Positions 15,976-24,807 of a stretch of DNA of 64,000 nucleotides are shown here, piece after piece. The first letter of the stretch is position 1. Each line of letters begins with the position of its first letter. The stretch covers positions 2,976,001 to 3,040,000 of the forward strand of contig CBDHFR010000004.1 of assembly GCA_965262665.1 (NCBI GenBank). Reading direction: 5' to 3'. Source of the stretch: CBDBND01 sp965262665 (GTDB taxonomy: Bacteria > Pseudomonadota > Alphaproteobacteria > Rhodospirillales > Rhodospirillaceae). The notes beneath the pieces were generated by a model, which saw only the letters and a list, made by a program, of their open reading frames with translations, had not been told where the DNA came from and made no database searches. The position numbers and the translations under genes were made by a program.

Positions 15976-17853
15976 ATGCATATTCTTTATTTGCATCAAT
16001 ATTTTTGCCCTCCCGACGGAGCGGGTGGCACCCGTTCTTATGAGATGGCTCGGCGTTTGGTTAAGGGCGGCCATCGTGTGACGATGATTACGTCATCGGC
16101 CTTTTTTCCGGAAAGCTACAGATTGTCGAGAACGACACGTCTGTCCTTAGGCGGCATTGATCTTGTGATCCTGCGCGTGCCTTACGGCAATACCATGGGG
16201 TTCGGCCGACGGGTTTGGGCATTCGTGCGCTTTGCTCTGCGCGCCACCATTGAAGCAATCAAAGTAAATGACGCTGATGTGGTCTTCGCAACATCAACAC
16301 CGCTGACCATCGTCATTCCGGGTTTTTGGGCCAGCCGTTTGAGAGCTGCGCCTCTTGTCTTTGAAGTGAGAGATCTTTGGCCGGACCTGCCCATTGCTGT
16401 CGGAGCCCTTAAAAATCCGATTGCCATTTGGCTCGCCCGGCGCCTGGAATGGTTTGCGTACCGATCCGCATCACACACCATTGCCCTTTCGCCAGGTATG
16501 CGGGACGGCATAACAGCGAGCGGCATTCCGGATGATCGAGTCACCATGATTCCGAACGCCTGTGACATTGATCTATTTCGAGTTGGTACTGAACGGGCTG
16601 AGGCGTTTTTGGACCGCTTTCCTTTTTTAGAAGGGGGGCCGGTGGTCGTCTATGGCGGCACGTTTGGTCTTATCAACGACGTCTCGTATTTGGTTGACCT
16701 TGCCGTAGCGATGAAGTCGCTCAACCCTGATGTTCGGTTCTTGCTTTGCGGGACCGGTATGGAACTCGACACGGTTACTGCGCGGGCTGATGAACTGGGT
16801 GTTCTCAACACCACGCTTTGGATCATCCCACCGCTGCCGAAGCACGAGATGCCGGACCTACTTGCAGCGGCGACGATCGCTGTATCTGTTTTCAAAGATC
16901 TGCCGGAAATGCGGCACAACTCTGCCAACAAAGTTTTTGATGCTCTGGCGGCCGGCAAACCCGTCGCCGTGAATTACGGTGGTTGGCAAGCGGACCTCCT
17001 CGAATCACGTGGTGCGGGCCTGAGTTTGTCACCGGACAACCCAACCGTTGCGGCACAAGATCTTGTCGCGTTTCTGAATGATACCGATGGGCTGCGGCGG
17101 GCCGGTGAACAGGCGATGGCATTGGCAGAAAGCCGCTTCAGTCGGGAAAGATTGGCGGGGGAATTCCGGACCGTTCTCGAACAGACCGCTGCCGCTGACC
17201 CGGCCCCTCAGCGCCGCCGCCGCCGTACCTTGTTTTTCAAGCGCCTATTCGACGTCAGCGTTTCGGTGGCGGGACTGATTGTTTTATCACAAGTTTTAGT
17301 GTTCATAGCGTTGTTGATCGCTTTCAAAATGGGGCGGCCGATCTTCTTTTCGCAGACACGGCCGGGCCGCAGCGGGCGACCGTTCCAGTTACATAAATTT
17401 CGCACCATGACAGACACGCCGGATGACACGGAAGCAGCCCTGACCGACGCAGACCGTCTCACGTCACTGGGTCGATTCCTGCGGCGCACGTCTCTTGATG
17501 AATTGCCCGAACTGTTCAATGTGCTGATGGGGGAGATGAGCTTGGTCGGACCGCGGCCTTTGCTGATGGAGTACTTGCCGTATTACTCCACAGAGCAAGC
17601 CCGCCGTCATGACGTGCGGCCGGGAATTACGGGGTATGCACAAGTGCGCGGCCGCAATGCTCTTAATTGGGAGGAAAAGTTTGAGCTGGACGTCTGGTAT
17701 GTCGACAACCTTAGTTTTGGACTCGATTTAAGAATCTTGTGGGAGACTATTAGTGTGGTGTTGGGTGGAAAGGGTGTCTCGGCGGACGGTCATGCAACCA
17801 TGCCCCGGTTCGATGAGATCATGGCCCGCCGCCAGGGTGCAGAAGACGAATAA
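15976..17853 (+). CDS. Fused GT4 glycosyltransferase and bacterial sugar transferase (phosphoglycosyl transferase)
   Basis: A 625-residue two-domain protein. Residues 1-405 are a GT-B, family 4 glycosyltransferase of the WbuB type (opening HILYLHQYFCPPDGAGGTRS; the acceptor-site loop NKVFDALAAGKPVAVN). Residues about 410-620 are a monotopic phosphoglycosyl transferase of the PglC/WcaJ class. It has the membrane-entry segment KRLFDVSVSVAGLIVLSQVL, then FQLHKFRTM, the catalytic Asp-Glu in SLDELPELFNVL, and GEMSLVGPRPL. The second domain would place a sugar-1-phosphate on undecaprenyl phosphate and the first would add the next sugar, so one polypeptide could do the first two steps of repeat-unit assembly at the inner membrane. 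The join is continuous, with no frame change. Confidence 0.9.
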   Translation: MHILYLHQYFCPPDGAGGTRSYEMARRLVKGGHRVTMITSSAFFPESYRLSRTTRLSLGGIDLVILRVPYGNTMGFGRRVWAFVRFALRATIEAIKVNDADVVFATSTPLTIVIPGFWASRLRAAPLVFEVRDLWPDLPIAVGALKNPIAIWLARRLEWFAYRSASHTIALSPGMRDGITASGIPDDRVTMIPNACDIDLFRVGTERAEAFLDRFPFLEGGPVVVYGGTFGLINDVSYLVDLAVAMKSLNPDVRFLLCGTGMELDTVTARADELGVLNTTLWIIPPLPKHEMPDLLAAATIAVSVFKDLPEMRHNSANKVFDALAAGKPVAVNYGGWQADLLESRGAGLSLSPDNPTVAAQDLVAFLNDTDGLRRAGEQAMALAESRFSRERLAGEFRTVLEQTAAADPAPQRRRRRTLFFKRLFDVSVSVAGLIVLSQVLVFIALLIAFKMGRPIFFSQTRPGRSGRPFQLHKFRTMTDTPDDTEAALTDADRLTSLGRFLRRTSLDELPELFNVLMGEMSLVGPRPLLMEYLPYYSTEQARRHDVRPGITGYAQVRGRNALNWEEKFELDVWYVDNLSFGLDLRILWETISVVLGGKGVSADGHATMPRFDEIMARRQGAEDE

Positions 17854-18056
17854 CGGCTTTTTGACCAGGGAACCCGCTGCGCTTACACTTCGAAACTGGC
17901 CGTTTCTAAGAGCATTCAGACAGAACTGTAAATTGAGCTACTGATCCGTGGGTCTGCTAGACCTTGGCGTAGTTGACCGTGCCGGGTGATTTATGTCACT
18001 CCACCTTTAACCGGGAGCACAACCGGTATTCTAAACCCTCGCGAGCGGAGGACACC

Positions 18057-18788
18057 ATGGCCAGTGACGCGAACCAAGTTCAATTTGTTCACTATATTCC
18101 GATTCTAACCACAGTCCTGGCAGCGATCTTTACGGTGATTCTGTATCGGCGCTGGCAACAGCGGAAGCCGGGGCCGCACTTGTTGTGGTGGGCCGCCGGA
18201 GCTGCGGCTTACGGCATCGGAACGGCACTGGAAGGTAGCGTCACACTGTTTGGCAACTCAGTTGCGTTGACCAAGGCCTGGTATGTGGCGGGGGCGCTTT
18301 TGGGAGGCTATCCGCTGGCGCAAGGCAGTGTCTATCTGCTCCTCAAGCGGAGAACCGCCAACATATTGACTGGGATCTCGTTGCCGTTCATTGCCGTCGT
18401 TGCCCTGTTTGTGATTATTTCGCCGGTCGACATGGCCGCCTTTGAATCTCACCGACCCACTGGTGCGTTATTGGCATGGACATGGGTGCGAGCGATGACG
18501 CCGATCATTAACGGCTATGCCGTGATCTTCCTAACCGGCGGCGCTATTTTGAGCGCCTATCGATTTGCCAAAAAGACAGAGCCCGGTGCCGGTTACCGTG
18601 CCCTCGGCAATGGTCTGATCGCCTTTGGTGCCATCTTGCCGGGGATCGGCGGCACAATGGCCAAGATGGGGATCATCGAAGCACTCTATATTGGTGAGTT
18701 CGTCGGCCTCTTGTTTATCTGGGCCGGATTCTCAACAGCCACACAGTCGGTACCGGCGGTCACCGCAACAGCACCTGCTGCCGCTTAA
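18057..18788 (+). CDS. Seven-helix membrane protein of unknown function
   Basis: 243 residues from ATG 18057, preceded by GCGGAGGACACC; an in-frame extension to 17973 lacks a ribosome site. About seven hydrophobic segments are visible, starting HYIPILTTVLAAIFTVILYRRW, with short charged loops and an alanine-rich tail. I do not recognise a named family. The layout is reminiscent of 7TM sensor-type modules, but no partner domain is attached. It lies between the fused glycosyltransferase and the ligase/polymerase-like gene on the same strand, so a role in the polysaccharide locus is likely by position only. Confidence 0.7.
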   Translation: MASDANQVQFVHYIPILTTVLAAIFTVILYRRWQQRKPGPHLLWWAAGAAAYGIGTALEGSVTLFGNSVALTKAWYVAGALLGGYPLAQGSVYLLLKRRTANILTGISLPFIAVVALFVIISPVDMAAFESHRPTGALLAWTWVRAMTPIINGYAVIFLTGGAILSAYRFAKKTEPGAGYRALGNGLIAFGAILPGIGGTMAKMGIIEALYIGEFVGLLFIWAGFSTATQSVPAVTATAPAAA

Positions 18789-18814
18789 AGGAGCGCGATG
18801 ATCGGCCAGACGCG

Positions 18815-20026
18815 ATGATTCCTCCACCGCTCAGGTTTGTGCAGGCGTTTCTTCTGTATCTGCCGACCACGTTCCTTTTGCCCAATGCGGCGTTGATCGT
18901 TTATGCGGTGTTTTCCGTTTTGGTGTTCGATCCGTCGTTCAGCCGCAAGGACCGCCTCTATTTTCTCTTTTTTATCGGCGTGGGCATTAACGCCCTGTTG
19001 GGCATCCTGATCGACCAGCAGTTTCCCGACTCTCTGTTCGTCAACAACGGCCTCCTTGGAGCCGTGATTTTGGTGTTCGGCTATCTGGCTGCCCGCAGCC
19101 TCAACGACACGGTTTGGAAGATCATCCTTTTCCTCCTCGTCATAGAAGTGATCTGCATCTACATCCAATTCGCATTGGGCATCCGATTCTTTTTTCCTCA
19201 ACAGGAAGTGGTCACCACCACCACGGAATTCCGCTTCACCCAAGATGTCCAGGACATCGATTTGCTTTACTTCATCCGGCCGATGGGATTGTCGGGCACA
19301 TCGACCATCGCCGGGGCAAAAGTACTCTTGGCCTTTGTGCTGACCTTCATGATCGACATGAAGTCACGCAACCGAATTCTTTTGTCTATTTTGTTTGCCA
19401 GCGCCGCTGTTTTGAATTTCAAGCGCTCTGGATTGCTGGCCTTCGGTCTGTTTATTGCTATCCTGCTGATAATGGACTTGCGCCGGAACGGTTGGCGCTT
19501 CCGTCACACCTTTGCCGCGGCGGTGTTTTTATCGGTTTTGAGTTTCTACGCCACCCAGATCATTGGCCAATTCACCCGGGAAACAGCGGCCTCTTTAGGT
19601 GATATTTCTTTCGACATCATTGTTGAACAACTCTCAGGGCGAGCGGATCTGTGGAACGAAACCACGGCGTTTATCGGCAGCCATCTCTTCTTTGGTAACT
19701 ATTCCGAACGCTTAATCTTGTCGACAGGCCAGTATCCCCACAGCTCTTACATGTCATTGCTGGCGACCCACGGCCTTTTCCTAGCGACTGTACTCGTTAT
19801 ATTTATTATCGCCCGCGTCAGCCGCAAACCGGCCGTTTTGATTTTCCTGGCGCCGATTCTCGTGGATGCGACCTTTCAAGAAAACCTATTCTGGTATATC
19901 TCGATCTTTGATCAGTTCGCTTTGTACCTGCTGTTGGTGCGTGAACCATCGCTGTATTGGTTCGATCCTCTGCCAGCGCGACACGGCCGCGCAACTTATC
20001 GGCAAGCGCGTTTAGCACACGCTTAG
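18815..20026 (+). CDS. O-antigen ligase / Wzy polymerase-like membrane protein
   Basis: 403 residues with about ten membrane helices and a larger periplasmic loop before the last helices. In that loop, HSSYMSLLATHGLFLA is the conserved histidine motif of the Wzy_C superfamily, and GRADLWNETTAFI just before it fits the same region. Members polymerise lipid-linked repeat units or ligate glycans to a lipid or protein acceptor; sequence alone does not separate these. ATG 18815 lies 26 bases after the preceding membrane protein. With Wzz and the fused transferase nearby, a Wzy-type pathway is plausible, though no Wzx flippase is in the window. Confidence 0.78.
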   Translation: MIPPPLRFVQAFLLYLPTTFLLPNAALIVYAVFSVLVFDPSFSRKDRLYFLFFIGVGINALLGILIDQQFPDSLFVNNGLLGAVILVFGYLAARSLNDTVWKIILFLLVIEVICIYIQFALGIRFFFPQQEVVTTTTEFRFTQDVQDIDLLYFIRPMGLSGTSTIAGAKVLLAFVLTFMIDMKSRNRILLSILFASAAVLNFKRSGLLAFGLFIAILLIMDLRRNGWRFRHTFAAAVFLSVLSFYATQIIGQFTRETAASLGDISFDIIVEQLSGRADLWNETTAFIGSHLFFGNYSERLILSTGQYPHSSYMSLLATHGLFLATVLVIFIIARVSRKPAVLIFLAPILVDATFQENLFWYISIFDQFALYLLLVREPSLYWFDPLPARHGRATYRQARLAHA

Positions 20027-20032
20027 CCCAAC

Positions 20033-20782
20033 TTATGTCAAGGCACGGCGCAGCAAGTCACAGCCGATCATAAAAAGAAGGCCGAGCACCAGTTTGCGGT
20101 AGCGTTCTTCGTCGAGCCTATCGTGGAGTCTTTGGCCGATGAGAATCATTACGCCAATAATGACGGCGCCACCCAGTGACACAATCGCAACCTCCAGCGT
20201 TAAGACGTCGGCCACGGCCAGACTGCCGTACAGCGCGAAGGAGCCAAGAAAATACATCAGAGCCAGTGCGGAAACGAATTCGTCTTTGGGCACGCGGACT
20301 GCCAAAAGGTAGGTGATTAAAATCGGACCATAGAGACCGGACAGGCCGCACAAAACACCGGCACCGACGCCGGCCGCGGCATTGAGCCATCGTTCCAGCG
20401 CCTCATCGATCACCGGGCGGAACGGCAGGATCTGGCTCGCGACAAAGGCCAATGAGATCAACCCAAGTATCAATAGGCCCGTATCCTGTTCGATACGGAT
20501 GAGAATTTGCACCGTCAATGGCACGGTCAACGGCATGGGCACGATCAGCCACACATACCGGCGCAAGTTTTGCTGCCATAACCCTTTTCGGATGGCTTGT
20601 CGAAAGTTGGCGGTGAAATTTGGAACCAGGAAGACCGCTACCGCTACTTGATGGGGCAAGACCGTTACCAACACGGGCATAGCCATAATCGGCATCCCCA
20701 AGCCAAACGTTCCTTTAGACAAGCCGCCAAGGGCGAACCCAGCAGCAATAATTAGGATCGTGTTGAGATCAAGTTCCGGCAT
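20033..20782 (-). CDS. TauE/SafE family sulfite/anion exporter-like permease
   Basis: 249 residues with about eight hydrophobic segments. The start LDLNTILIIAAGFALGGLSKGTFGLG is the first TauE repeat motif, and GVLCGLSGLYGPILITYLLA is the second, giving the two-repeat plan of the family. Members move sulfite, sulfoacetate, sulfolactate or other small organic anions, and substrates cannot be read from sequence. It converges with the ligase-like gene, 6 bases apart, and is followed upstream by the dienelactone hydrolase gene on the same strand (35 bases), so the two may be cotranscribed. Confidence 0.85.
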   Translation of the reverse strand: MPELDLNTILIIAAGFALGGLSKGTFGLGMPIMAMPVLVTVLPHQVAVAVFLVPNFTANFRQAIRKGLWQQNLRRYVWLIVPMPLTVPLTVQILIRIEQDTGLLILGLISLAFVASQILPFRPVIDEALERWLNAAAGVGAGVLCGLSGLYGPILITYLLAVRVPKDEFVSALALMYFLGSFALYGSLAVADVLTLEVAIVSLGGAVIIGVMILIGQRLHDRLDEERYRKLVLGLLFMIGCDLLRRALT

Positions 20783-20817
20783 AGCGCGCCATGGTTTTCG
20801 CTATGCGGTGGCAATCG

Positions 20818-21480
20818 TCAAAGCATGGCGTCGAAAAACTTCAGAGTCCGTTCCAGCGCTAGCTTGGTCGCCTCGGCGTTGTACTGCGGGCGGGCATCGC
20901 AACTGAATCCATGGTCGGCGCCAGGATAGACAAAGTGTTCAGCCTCGGGCTGTTCGGCCATGACCTTCTCCACCGCGTCCATGGGAAAAGACTTATCGGT
21001 TTCACCATAGTGATGCTGGAACGGCACTGGTGGTTTCATAGTCGGGCTGTAATTGATGATCCGGGTGCCGTAGTAGGACACGCCGCAGTCGACGTTGGCC
21101 TTACAGGCGCCGAGGAAGGCCATGGCTCCGCCCCAGCAATAGCCGATCACACCCACTTTGCCTGCAGACCGAACCCTGTCTGCGGCAGCGTTGATGTCGG
21201 CGACAACCATATCATCCGTGATTTGTCCGATCAATTCACGCCCGCGGGCGAAGTCGGTATAGGACAACTCCAAGTGTGGCTCGACGCGATCGAAGAAAGC
21301 CGGACAGACAGCGGCATAACCATTGGCCGCAAATTCATCGGTAACCTCTTTCATATGATCGTTAAATCCGAAGATTTCTTGAATCACCACCAAACCGCCT
21401 TTGGCGTCAGCGTCCGGTTCGGCAAGATAGGCTTCAAAGGAATGGCCGTCCGCAGCCGTTAGCGTGATGATTGAACCCAT
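20818..21480 (-). CDS. Dienelactone hydrolase family protein
   Basis: 220 residues, a single alpha/beta-hydrolase domain. The cysteine nucleophile is in GVIGYCWGGAMAF (about residue 119); the acid and histidine are probably in PGADHGFSC. The conserved IQEIFGFNDHMKEVTDEFA near the start is typical of carboxymethylenebutenolidase-like proteins. True dienelactone hydrolases open lactones in chlorocatechol degradation, but most family members have unknown substrates, and no aromatic-catabolism genes are adjacent. It shares strand and spacing with the TauE-like gene. Confidence 0.88.
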   Translation of the reverse strand: MGSIITLTAADGHSFEAYLAEPDADAKGGLVVIQEIFGFNDHMKEVTDEFAANGYAAVCPAFFDRVEPHLELSYTDFARGRELIGQITDDMVVADINAAADRVRSAGKVGVIGYCWGGAMAFLGACKANVDCGVSYYGTRIINYSPTMKPPVPFQHHYGETDKSFPMDAVEKVMAEQPEAEHFVYPGADHGFSCDARPQYNAEATKLALERTLKFFDAML

Positions 21481-21954
21481 ATTTGCGTCTCCCCCGACTT
21501 ATCCACAGGCAAACTGCATTTGCCAATCAGCGAGTCGTAATCCCTGTGCAAATGTTGTGCATTGGTGCCGGGCAAAAAGGGTTCGGTCAAGGGCAGTTGT
21601 CTTAAACGCGTTGACAGTGACCGGACAAAGGCGCAGCCTTTTGATGTTGATAGAGACGGATAGGAGCCCCGGGTGGAGGCCTCCGTCACATCGCGGGACG
21701 GCTATGACTGCATAGGGCACGGGTAGCCGCCAACCAGGAGGGTGTCTAAACAACATGGCTCCGCCGGACAGCCAGGGCTGACATAATGAGTTGCAAACCG
21801 CTTCATATGAAGACGGTCCATTAGCGCTGATTTCAGCGATAGACGCAGGGAACATCCTGCGGCACACACAGCCCCGCCCAGCAGACCGCCGCGGCGGGGT
21901 GTTGTTTGTGTGAGCTTTGAATTGGTTCGAGCTTAAACGCCGTTCGGATGGGTG
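21481..21954. other. Intergenic region, 474 bases, no assignable gene
   Basis: No coding frame here has convincing family motifs, ribosome site or start. The only structured element is a GC-rich stem (CCCCGCC / GGCGGGG) near its left-hand third-quarter, listed separately. A stable small RNA cannot be excluded: the stretch 21660-21760 has several short inverted repeats, but it does not match tmRNA, 6S or SRP RNA as far as I can recall. Confidence 0.5.
21872..21911 (+). terminator. Possible rho-independent terminator
   Basis: CCCCGCC at 21872 pairs with GGCGGGG ending at 21899, a 7-base GC stem with a loop of about 14 bases, followed by the T-rich TGTTGTTTGTGTG. The direction is plus, but no plus-strand gene ends just before it, so it may serve an unannotated transcript. 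The long loop and imperfect T run make this tentative. Confidence 0.35.
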
Positions 21955-22854
21955 TTAAAGCAGACCTGCTGCCTCCAGCGCCTCATCTATGGCTTCAATA
22001 TCTTCAGGCTGTGGTGGCATAAGGGGCAGCCGGCATTCACCAGAGGGAATCAGTCCAAGCTTCCACGCCATGTACTTCACGCCAATGGGGCTGGTGTCCC
22101 GAAAAGCGGACTCATTGAGTCCGTGAATTTCTTGCTCAAGAGCCAGCGCCTCGGACAATTCCCCGTCTACCGCAAGCGTACACAGCTTGGCAATCTTGCC
22201 CGGTACTACATTGGCAATGGCGACGATGAGTCCGCAGGCCACTTTGGGAATGAGTTCATAATCCAATTCTGGCCGCCCCATAAAGAGACGAAATTCATCC
22301 CCCAACGTTGAAATGACGTCTCTATTGAACTCTTCGTCATCGGCCGATTGTTTCATGCCGACAATGGACGGTACGTCTTCACACAGATCTTCCAGGGTGT
22401 CGAGATCTAAGGCCGACGCGGCTCGGCTGGGAATCTGGTAAAGCAAAATCGGCTTTGTCGTTGCCCAGGATACATAGCCGATATACGACCTCAATCCCCG
22501 TTGCGGTGCTTTGATAAACGGCGGCGGCATAATCATCACTGCATCGGCACCAACCTGTTCGGCATGCTCCGTGAGCGCCCAGGTATCCGCCAGTGACGCC
22601 GCTCCCGTATGGGCGACGACAGGCACCCGGCGCCGCGCCGCGCCGACGGCAATGCGCAACAGATTTTGACGTTCAGTGACTGTGAGAGACATCGGTTCAG
22701 CCGACGTGCCACCGACGACAAGGCCGTTGGCGCCATTGCGGATCTGCCAATCGACAAACCGGGCAAAGGCATCATAGTCAACCATCCAGCCGTTGAACGG
22801 TGTCAAAAGCGGCGTGTAAGCCCCGTACAGAAAATTTTCACCCAGTTTGATCAT
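21955..22854 (-). CDS. Dihydrodipicolinate synthase (DapA) family lyase
   Basis: 299 residues of TIM-barrel class I aldolase. The Schiff-base lysine is in SIVGMKQSADD (about residue 165), and the proton-relay tyrosine in ILLYQIPSR. The DapA signature GTTGE is altered to GGTSAE. That change and the short helix pattern after the lysine suggest a non-lysine-pathway member (for example an N-acetylneuraminate lyase-like or keto-acid aldolase), not true DapA. Neighbours give no pathway: a small possible secreted protein and leuC lie upstream on the same strand. Confidence 0.82.
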   Translation of the reverse strand: MIKLGENFLYGAYTPLLTPFNGWMVDYDAFARFVDWQIRNGANGLVVGGTSAEPMSLTVTERQNLLRIAVGAARRRVPVVAHTGAASLADTWALTEHAEQVGADAVMIMPPPFIKAPQRGLRSYIGYVSWATTKPILLYQIPSRAASALDLDTLEDLCEDVPSIVGMKQSADDEEFNRDVISTLGDEFRLFMGRPELDYELIPKVACGLIVAIANVVPGKIAKLCTLAVDGELSEALALEQEIHGLNESAFRDTSPIGVKYMAWKLGLIPSGECRLPLMPPQPEDIEAIDEALEAAGLL

Positions 22855-23077
22855 GCTGCCATTTTATACAGGATTGAGGGGACTCCGTTGATCTGATCGT
22901 CAGATCGCTGAAGTGCGAGTCCCTCTCGTCCGGTCACAAAATCCCAACTCCCCCAAAAACATCCTCCGCCGCGGTCTACCACATTTTGGCGGAAAACAAG
23001 GCCTTGTACGGCAGCAGGGAGGACTGGGGATATCTGGCCGAGCCCGAGCGACTCGGCCAAATCTGCAGCGGTTCCGC

Positions 23078-23215
23078 CTATTTTGCGACGGTGGCTACCG
23101 TGGTGGTAGGTGCGTCGGTCTGGGTGATGCTGGCGTCAGGGCTGGCAACCCGGCCAAAAACTATAACAGCGCTCAATAGCACCACCACAACCATGGCTCT
23201 GGAAAATGTCGTCAT
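23078..23215 (-). CDS. Possible small secreted or membrane protein (45 residues)
   Basis: ATG at 23215 on the minus strand follows GAAGGGGATATTCCG, a good ribosome site. The product starts MTTFSRAMVVVVLLSAVIVFG, a short positively charged head and a hydrophobic stretch like a signal or membrane anchor. A threonine/valine-rich tail of about 20 residues follows. It matches no family I know. The opposite strand is also open here, so the call rests on the ribosome site and N-terminus only. It lies between leuC and the DapA-like gene. Confidence 0.4.
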   Translation of the reverse strand: MTTFSRAMVVVVLLSAVIVFGRVASPDASITQTDAPTTTVATVAK

Positions 23216-23318
23216 CGGAATATCCCCTTCTGGAGAGTGAACGCGCCCCTTTGAGGCACGCATCAATCCTAGGACGGGGAGTCTGAATCCAACGTTAACA
23301 ACTGTGTTCACAGGCGGT

Positions 23319-24722
23319 TTAGGTAATATCCCGAACGTCGGTGAGATGACCGGTAACGGCTGCCGCTGCGGCCATGGCGGGACTGACCAAATGGGTGCGT
23401 CCACCCCGTCCCTGGCGTCCTTCGAAGTTGCGGTTCGAGGTGGACGCACAACGTTCGCCGGGTTCAACACGGTCCGGATTGATGGCCACACACATGGAAC
23501 ATCCGGGTTCACGCCATTCAAATCCGGCCTCAAGCAGAACCCGATCGAGCCCTTCTTCTTCGGCCTGCATCTTCACCAACCCTGATCCCGGAACCACCAT
23601 GGCGCCGACACCGGCGGCTACTTTTCGTCCTTTAGCGACAGTTGCCGCCGCCCGGATATCTTCGATACGGCCATTGGTGCAGGAACCGATAAACACCCGG
23701 TCGATGGGCACGTCTGACAAGCGCATGCCCGGTTTGAGACCCATGTAGTCGAGCGACCGTTCCACCGCTTTGCGTTTGTTCGGATCATCGTAATCAGCGG
23801 GGCTGGGCACACTGTCGGTGATGGGCGCTGAATCCTCCGGGCTGGTGCCCCAGGTCACTCGCGGGGCGATGTCAGGTCCGTTCAGTACAATCTCCTGATC
23901 GAATACCGCGTCGGCATCAGTAGCCAGGGATCGCCAGTGGGCGATGGCTTGGTCCCATAGCGCGGCCCGAGGCGCATGAGGCCGACCTTTGATATAGGCA
24001 AAAGTGGTATCGTCAGGCGCCACCATTCCGGTCCGGGCGCCGGCTTCGATGGTGAGGTTGCACAAGGTCATCCGTCCTTCCATGGACAAAGCCCGTACCG
24101 CGTCACCGGCATATTCGATGGCGCATCCTGCGCCACCGGCCGTGCCGAGCGCCGCAATGATCGACAGCGCTATGTCTTTCGCCGTCACACCCAGTGGTAA
24201 CGCACCGTCGACGGTGACACGCAGATTCTTGGCCTTGCGCATGATGTGGCATTGGGTGGCCAGAACATGTTCGATTTCCGACGTACCGATGCCGAACGCT
24301 AAAGCGCCCATGGCCCCGTGGGTGGAGGTATGGGAATCGCCGCAGACCAATGTAGTGCCGGGCAGCGTAAACCCCTGTTCCGGTCCGACAATATGCACAA
24401 TGCCCTGGCGCCGATCGGCCAGTTCAATGTACGGCACATCGAATTCCCGGGTGTTATCAATCAGAGCTGCGAGCTGATCCCGCGCTTCCGGATCGTCGAT
24501 CTTCTCGAGCCGGTCGGGTGTGGTCGGCATGGCATGATCGGGCATGGCCAGTGACGCGGTTGGACGATGAACACCCCGTCCTGCGTCACGCAATCCTTGA
24601 AAGGCTTGGGGGCTGGAAACTTCCTGAACCAGATGCCGGTCGATATAGACAAGGCATTCACCTGTCTCGGACTGGCGGACCACGTGGGAATCCCAGATCT
24701 TGTCATACAGGGTCGTGCCCAT
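23319..24722 (-). CDS. leuC: 3-isopropylmalate dehydratase large subunit
   Basis: 467 residues, the usual LeuC length. It isomerises 2- to 3-isopropylmalate in leucine synthesis, as a heterodimer with LeuD. Family motifs run in order: TLYDKIWDSHVV, DRHLVQEVSSPQAF, VCGDSHTSTHGAMGALAFGIG, and the [4Fe-4S] ligands in GSCTNGR (about residue 350) and GCSMC (about 410-413). The C-terminal NRNFEGRQGRGGRTHLVSP is also present. The partner gene leuD, normally just downstream, is not there or elsewhere in the window. Upstream, IS-C is inserted only about 80 bases from the start, so leuC may have lost or changed its promoter. Confidence 0.96.
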   Translation of the reverse strand: MGTTLYDKIWDSHVVRQSETGECLVYIDRHLVQEVSSPQAFQGLRDAGRGVHRPTASLAMPDHAMPTTPDRLEKIDDPEARDQLAALIDNTREFDVPYIELADRRQGIVHIVGPEQGFTLPGTTLVCGDSHTSTHGAMGALAFGIGTSEIEHVLATQCHIMRKAKNLRVTVDGALPLGVTAKDIALSIIAALGTAGGAGCAIEYAGDAVRALSMEGRMTLCNLTIEAGARTGMVAPDDTTFAYIKGRPHAPRAALWDQAIAHWRSLATDADAVFDQEIVLNGPDIAPRVTWGTSPEDSAPITDSVPSPADYDDPNKRKAVERSLDYMGLKPGMRLSDVPIDRVFIGSCTNGRIEDIRAAATVAKGRKVAAGVGAMVVPGSGLVKMQAEEEGLDRVLLEAGFEWREPGCSMCVAINPDRVEPGERCASTSNRNFEGRQGRGGRTHLVSPAMAAAAAVTGHLTDVRDIT

Positions 24723-24807
24723 GGAGGTTCCTCCTCAGGATCTTATGTAATGCCGGTCAATCACTTTTCCAGCGGGTCGCCAGGCGCACACCAAGAGCGT
24801 TAGTCTA

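Noticed and set aside
21499..21867. Minus-strand frame of 122 codons in the 474-base gap.
   Set aside because: No family motif, no ribosome site, and overlapping frames of similar length; not supported as a gene.
22986..23240. Plus-strand frame of 84 codons opposite the small minus-strand gene.
   Set aside because: No ribosome site and a weaker N-terminus than the minus-strand candidate.
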